The translations under genes were made by a program, and so were the position numbers. Below are positions 58,221-64,000 of a DNA stretch of 64,000 nt, one piece after another. The notes below the pieces were generated by a model. The model worked only from the letters and a program-made list of their open reading frames with translations. It was not told the origin of the DNA and made no database searches. Every line of letters begins with the position of its first letter. The stretch's first letter is position 1. The DNA comes from Brachionus rotundiformis (lineage: Eukaryota > Rotifera > Eurotatoria > Ploima > Brachionidae), in NCBI GenBank assembly GCA_016802295.1, contig JAESIW010000180.1, positions 3,131,361-3,195,360 of the forward strand. The letters run 5' to 3'.

Positions 58221-58641
58221 TGTAGGTATCTTTTTTTTTATCGTTTTATTTTTGTGTATACCTCTTTAAAGATTTTGATATATATGATTAGCAGTAATCG
58301 AAGCGTTTTGCGACCTGCTGCACGCTTTTCTTGATTCAAACACTTTGAGTTCGATTCAGTTCTTGATTAGATTTATTGTTTTGGTCATTTTTTAATATTG
58401 TTCAGTAATTGTTTTTTTCATCATAATCTTCAATAAATAAACTACAAAATAAGTCATAATTCATTTGACCATGATAAACCATATTATCAACAAGTTGGTC
58501 TATTTATTCATATCTCATTATATAATCTTTAATTTGTTAAAAAAAATATTTTTTTACTTAATTAATTATTTTATTAAACAGTTTTAACTCAAAAAAGATA
58601 AAATGATATTCAAAATTTTTTAAAATCTACAATTGAACATT

Positions 58642-59265
58642 TTACTTCTCTGATTCAGTGATGCTGATAGTCGATGGTGAGCCAGATTTTGCAAAGTGGA
58701 TCGTCTTGGTGTTTTTGACAAGTGAATTAGATGTAACTTTTGATTTATTTGATCCTGGCTGACTGATCGAGGGTAAAGAAGTTGGCATTACCGCCATTTC
58801 GGCATATGTTAGTGGTTGATTTAATTGTTGAATTTGAGGAAGTGCTGGTATTAAGGACATGGTTTCTTTAATGAATATAAAATTCTTTGCATCATCAATG
58901 AATTGTGGACTAATTTTTAAATGGGTTTTTAGGGTTTTCGCACTCAGCTTTCTTCCATTTAAAGATTGGTTAACTTGGCTCAATTTCTCTCTCCTATCAA
59001 GTGTATAATCAGCAGACCCTACAAGTAATTTATCATTATAGCTCAAATAAACCCTGCATGGAGTTAAACTTTTAGTAAAATAGAACCTTGAATTTCGATT
59101 TTTATCCAAGCCACTAGTAAATCTGTCACATTCCACTGAATGCAAATGAGGTGTATATCGATGTGGATGCTCGTGAACAGATGAGTTAGAGAAAGGCGTA
59201 AAACTTGGTTTAGATCCAGCTGAATTTAATTTCATGGCTAACATGTTGGATTCTTTGTGCCGCAT
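58642..59265 (-). CDS. Hypothetical protein
   Basis: A 207-codon single-exon frame from ATG at 59265. The product is basic and Ser/Thr/Pro-rich with no hydrophobic segment and no recognised domain. Segments such as HEHPHRYTPHLHSVECDRF and LSYNDKLLVGSADYTLDRREKL look like ordinary protein rather than low-complexity noise, and the base composition is coding-like. It is long for a chance frame in such AT-rich DNA. Function unknown. Confidence 0.55.
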   Translation of the reverse strand: MRHKESNMLAMKLNSAGSKPSFTPFSNSSVHEHPHRYTPHLHSVECDRFTSGLDKNRNSRFYFTKSLTPCRVYLSYNDKLLVGSADYTLDRREKLSQVNQSLNGRKLSAKTLKTHLKISPQFIDDAKNFIFIKETMSLIPALPQIQQLNQPLTYAEMAVMPTSLPSISQPGSNKSKVTSNSLVKNTKTIHFAKSGSPSTISITESEK

Positions 59266-62044
59266 ATTGAACTAAGGTTAATATTAATTTTTAAGAAATT
59301 TGCGACACTGACTTTGAGTTTGGTACTTTGCATGATTTGAAAGCTGTAGTAACTTTTAATTAAATATTTTTCGGGAAGAGGAAAGGAAAACAATGAGCTT
59401 ATTGGAAAATTTCTTTAAAAATTTTTCATAAACCATTTTTAACAATAAAATTTAATTGTTAGAATAATTAATATTAACCGAGTGTTTGAAGGATTTTCAA
59501 ACATGATTTTTCAAAGAATTACCAAAAAATCCTAACGAAATAATATAATTGATAAATAAACTTTTTAATTAAATCGAATAATCTTAGTATTCCGATATCA
59601 AAAAAATTAAATTAAAAGTCAATTTAATCTAATAATATATGATTACGAAATTTTTGATCTTAAAAGATGTTTTGGTGTTTTTTTTTATTTATTTATCTCT
59701 TCTTTGTATACCATCCATATATTTTTTAACATATATGCTCGGATTGTGTAATATCATACTTTAAAGATGAAAGCAAAAAATTACATCAAATTTTAATTTT
59801 AATTTAAATTTCGCTATTATTTTAATTATATTATTGATTTTGTTTTCATTGTTGTAACAAAAGTAGCATTAGACTTTTGAATCTATTAAATATCTAATTA
59901 ACTAATTTAAATAAAATTTCAAAATAATCGTTAACTCAATAATGTGAAAAAAACAAACAAAAATTTTGTAATTAGTTATTAAGTCAAAATTTTACTTGAT
60001 TATGATAATATTACCGATAGAAAAAGCTATATTTTTTTAAAAATAATAACTTAACAAAATTACGTCTAATCACAATAATTGATTTCTTTATTGATTTAAA
60101 TTAAAATTTTTAATTTTAATAAGAAATATNNNNNNNNNNNNNNNNNNNNNNNNNNNNNNNNNNNNNNNNNNNNNNNNNNNNNNNNNNNNNNNNNNNNNNN
60201 NNNNNNNNNNNNNNNNNNNNNNNNNNNNNNNNNNNNNNNNNNNNNNNNNNNNNNNNNNNNNNNNNNNNNNNNNNNNNNNNNNNNNNNNNNNNNNNNNNNN
60301 NNNNNNNNNNNNNNNNNNNNNNNNNNNNNNNNNNNNNNNNNNNNNNNNNNNNNNNNNNNNNNNNNNNNNNNNNNNNNNNNNNNNNNNNNNNNNNNNNNNN
60401 NNNNNNNNNNNNNNNNNNNNNNNNNNNNNNNNNNNNNNNNNNNNNNNNNNNNNNNNNNNNNNNNNNNNNNNNNNNNNNNNNNNNNNNNNNNNNNNNNNNN
60501 NNNNNNGATAATATTACAGATAGAAAAAGCTATATTTTTTTTAAATAATAACTTAACAAAATTACGTCTAATCGTCTAAAATTAAAATTTTTAATTTTAA
60601 TAAGAAATATTTTACTTGTTTGAAAAATTGTTACCGATTGATAAAAACTAATACTTGAAAAATAATAAAATGAATCAATTTTATTTAATCTAAAAAAAGC
60701 TAAGATTATCAATTTTAATTAAATCACAATATCATGTTTAATAAATAGGAAAAGAATATTTTAATCAAGATAAAATTTAAAATTCCTATTTGAAAATTTC
60801 TATCTTAAATTTAATTAATTGAATATAAAAAATTATGGTCTGGTTAATAATTAATGTCATCATGAACCACCCTGTTTCTATAGATACATTTTATTTGTTG
60901 TTTAATCAATTTGCTTATCTAATCGTATTTAAGTTGTTTTTTTTTTATCACAAATTATTAAGTGTTTTTGTTTATCTTCAAACAGAAAAAACTTAAAATT
61001 ATTTTCTATAGAAATCGAATTTTTTTTTAATTCAAAATAAGCACTAATATCTTTATCAATTAAGGAATAAAAAGAATTTTTGACCAAATATAGAAAAATA
61101 TTTTAAATCTTAAGAAATATAATATTTAATACTTTTGAAGTTTTTGACAAATAAGTCTATGCATGAGTAAACTTCTGATCACCTTATTTTTTGTTTTGAT
61201 AAAATATTTCATTATTTTAAATTAATTAACCATAAGCGAACAAATTTTCTATGAATAAAATTTTTTTGAAAATTCAATTAAATTTATAAATACTATCAAT
61301 TAATTTTTAAGTGCTTTTAATAAGATTCAACTTAAATAAATTTTAAATCTTAGTTTTTTTTGATATTTTTCGATCCATGTTTTTAATCATATAATTCACC
61401 AGAGATTTTATTCAAGAATTTTAATTATTCCAAGGGTAATAGTATTTTTTCAATCAAATATTTTTATAAATTATTGTTTTAAATATCATAAAGCTTTATG
61501 TTCGATATTTTTAAACGATAAGTTTTTTTTCTCTTAATATTGTTCTGAAAAACATTAATTGAGAGAGTACCTTGGCAACATTAATGTATAATCAAAATAT
61601 CTATTATTTTAAATAGTTATTAGTTTTTATAAATTATTCGAAAGCATCGGAATATGCGCCTGTTTATTCATAATATGAAAAGCGTTGATTATTTATCATT
61701 TCGATTATTCAGTCTTAAAATTAAGATAAGGCTGCTTAATGAATAAATATTAGCTAAATAAGATCTAGTGCATTGATTCTAAGTTTAAAAATCAGGTAAA
61801 GCGAAGACATGAGCAAATTTAATTTTTACCAATCTTGAGTCTAAATGCAATTGAGCTAGTTTTTGATCATTTGATTCAATCATGCTAATGAATAAATTAT
61901 CATAATTTCCAAGTTTGTTTTTTTTTATAAGTTAATAAATTATTGTTTTGGTTTTAGATTAATAAAGAAATTTGAAAACTTAAAAATACTCGTCAATCTG
62001 TGTTATCAGTTAAGTTTTGTTTTGATAGAATCTATTTGGTAAAA
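59266..62044. other. Gene-free spacer upstream of ABHD12
   Basis: About 2.8 kb of very AT-rich sequence interrupted by the second assembly gap. It should include the ABHD12 promoter. No open frame above the chance level and no recognisable motif was found. Confidence 0.45.
60130..60506. other. Assembly gap (377 N) with duplicated flanks
   Basis: A run of unknown bases. The sequence before it (about 60002-60129) recurs after it (60507-60609), differing by a 20-30-bp indel and a few substitutions. As at the first gap, the two sides look like two versions of the same locus. Confidence 0.95.
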
Positions 62045-63998
62045 ATGGCACAAAAGAAGAACTCGAAATATCACAGAACATCAGATAAAAATATTCATCA
62101 ACATAAAAAACAGTCCAGTACCAAATCTAACAACTCGATTCTAAAAAATACCCAAATCACACTGAAATACTTATTTATAATTTATTTATCATTAAATTTT
62201 TTAATACCAATCGTGTTATATGCATGGCCAAATATAATGAATCACATGATATTTCAAAGTTTTAGTAAATTTTTTAAAGTTTTTTTTTTTTATCAGATAA
62301 AATATTCAAACATTCTAATCAAGTATATATACCTTTTAAAAATTTATCAAACCCGTCCGAATTCGGTTTAGAAAATGCATATTCATTCACTCTAAATCAC
62401 GACGACATTCAATTAGGTGCATGGTAAGCAATTTTTTTATAGTAATAAAAATAAATTATTTAAGCAAGTTAATTTATAATTTATATTACAACTTTAAGGC
62501 ATGTTTTACCACAAGACAAATTTTTGGAAACAACTAACAACATTGAGGAGCATTTTAGGCAAAATTTTTTAGAAAATGATTTAAACAAAAAGTCTATCAC
62601 AGTCCTTTATTTGCATGGAAATACAAATGATAGGTAAATGGTTCAAGTTGATTCCAAATTTAAAAAAATTTTTTTTCCATAGATCCACATTCCATAGGAG
62701 AGAAATTTACAAATTTTTTAGCAAACTTGGCTACAATTTAGTCGCTGTTGATTATCGTGGATATGGTAGAATTTTTGAATATGTATGGCAAATTCATTTA
62801 TAAAAAAATATTTTAGGTGATTCCACTGGTGAACCCAACGAAGTAGATGTAGTCAGAGATGCATTGTTTACCTATGACTTCATACAAAAACATGCTTCGA
62901 ATACAACTGTATACATTTGGGGTCATTCTCTTGGAACAGGGTGGGCATATTTAATTTAAAGAAAAATTGATCAAGTTAGGATTAAAAAATTTTTAAATTA
63001 TTTCAGAATTACGTCGAGCCTAGCCCGAACTTTGACAGAACAAGGTATTTTTTAAAAGTAAATAAATGGTCTATATGACTTAATGAATTTTAGGTCGACC
63101 ACCCGAGGTCATTATACTCGAGTCACCATTTTACAACATCGTTGAAGAAGTCGAGCTTCATCCATTCAGTTGGCTTTTTAAATTTAATAAAATAATGTTT
63201 AAAATGATTGAATACTCATTGAGAAAATTAAATCTTCAATTTCGTAGTGACATACAGTATGTTTGAGTATTTAAGTTAATGAAATTTGATTAAATGGTTT
63301 TGTTTTCTAGCTTGACCAAAGTTAGTTCAAGAATTTTAATTCTACATGCGGAAGATGACATAATCATACCTTTTTTTCAATCTGAAAAAGTAATATTATC
63401 TAATCCAGCATCTGTATATATTTATCTGATTTGTTGCATTATTGTTTTATTTTAAGAATTAAATAATATTTTTAAGATAAAGGATTATTTTACAGAAATA
63501 GAAATAAATTATTTTCGAATTTATGTATAAAAAAGAGAATTAGTATGTAGAGGGTTATTATTTTAAGACTTAATTAAATTTTTAATTATTAATTATTTTT
63601 AGATTAGAAAAATCCATTATTTGTACATAAAGTCTCTCAAGGACAAAATTATGACAAAATTCAAAAATGTTAATTTATTCATTATTATATTTTAAAACTT
63701 TAATCAATGCAAAATTTTGATAAATTATTTGATTCTCATGTATATAATTAAATTTTTGATTAATAATAAATATAGATAGCTTTAATAGTAAAATTTATCA
63801 TTAATTACTGCAGATGTTGGTTTAAGAATTTTTTAAACCTTTTGTTAATATAATTAATTAAAAATAATTAAGCTTTATGAAACTGTTACCAAACATGGTA
63901 TATCACCAAATGTCACATTCCACAAAATTCAGAGTCATTTTAGATGCAACCACAATAATATTTATTTGTATCCAGATTTGCCCGAAATAGTCAAGTAA
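62045..63998 (+). CDS. ABHD12: ABHD12-like lysophosphatidylserine lipase
   Basis: Nine exons join in phase: 62045-62264, 62297-62423, 62499-62633, 62683-62765, 62817-62940, 63007-63044, 63094-63256, 63311-63389 and 63874 to about 63998, giving about 364 residues (human ABHD12 398). A basic N-terminus is followed by one membrane segment (KYLFIIYLSLNFLIPIVLY). The alpha/beta-hydrolase core shows ITVLYLHGNTNDR, VAVDYRGYGDSTGEP, the nucleophile elbow YIWGHSLGTG, ILESPFYNI, ILILHAEDDIIIPF (catalytic Asp region) and a final SHFRCNHNNIY block where the catalytic His is expected. ABHD12 is an ER-membrane enzyme hydrolysing lysophosphatidylserine. The ATG at 62045 precedes the basic segment. Intron 1 is only 32 nt; exon 6 is a 38-nt microexon. 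The TAA at 63996-63998 is taken as the stop, but AA|GTAAAT could also be a donor with the gene continuing outside the window. Confidence 0.9.
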
Positions 63999-64000
63999 AT

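Noticed and set aside
1..64000. tRNA, rRNA and CRISPR features
   Set aside because: No tRNA-like T-arm/acceptor combination, conserved rRNA core or regularly spaced repeat array was seen on either strand.

Overview
This is a eukaryotic, animal (metazoan) genomic window. It is very AT-rich, and its genes are broken by many short GT-AG introns of about 47-66 nt (one is only 32 nt). It carries animal-specific families: filamin, strawberry notch, vasohibin, MKS1, ELAV and tetraspanin. Base composition, tiny introns, LINE relics and a MULE-type transposase fragment would fit a monogonont rotifer such as Brachionus. That assignment is an inference; nothing in the window proves it. All exon models were read by eye from splice signals, frame continuity and remembered family sequences. 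Eight multi-exon models (PIGA, DDHD2-like, PBDC1, TMEM128, SBNO, MKS1, filamin, ABHD12) join with consistent phases.

Layout. 1-4214 is a repeat island: a 5'-truncated LINE, a piggyBac-like MITE with TTAA flanks, and a nearly identical but reordered inverted duplication. 4270-12120 is a minus-strand run: an intronless ELAV-like RNA-binding protein, PIGA (GPI-anchor synthesis) and a DDHD2-like lipase. 12583-15012 is a compact plus-strand trio, PBDC1-TSSC4-TMEM128, with only 131-134 bp between genes. 15013-25140 is gene-poor: decayed LINE copies, a MULE transposase fragment, a possible G-alpha remnant, two orphan ORFs, a tetraspanin, a foldback element and an assembly gap flanked by duplicated sequence. 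25141-32253 (minus) is strawberry notch (SBNO, 1725 aa). 33792-37719 (minus) holds MKS1 (536 aa, 15 exons) and vasohibin. 37720-44588 is about 6.9 kb without a recognisable gene. 44589-56836 (plus) is a complete filamin (about 2479 aa, 11 constitutive exons). 56837-62044 holds a mariner-like relic, an orphan ORF and a second gap, again flanked by duplicated sequence. 62045-63998 (plus) is ABHD12.

Working together. Most genes are unrelated housekeeping or cytoskeletal genes. PIGA, DDHD2 and ABHD12 all act on lipids at or near the ER. MKS1 (ciliary transition zone) and vasohibin (tubulin detyrosination) are microtubule-related neighbours on one strand. Filamin links actin to membranes.

The most interesting signals are two uncatalogued-looking exons inside filamin introns. 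One is a phase-matched terminal exon (47837-48333) that would make an N-terminal short filamin. The other is an ATG-initiated exon (51893-51988), in phase with the hinge exon, that would make a C-terminal filamin without the actin-binding domain. Both need transcript evidence.
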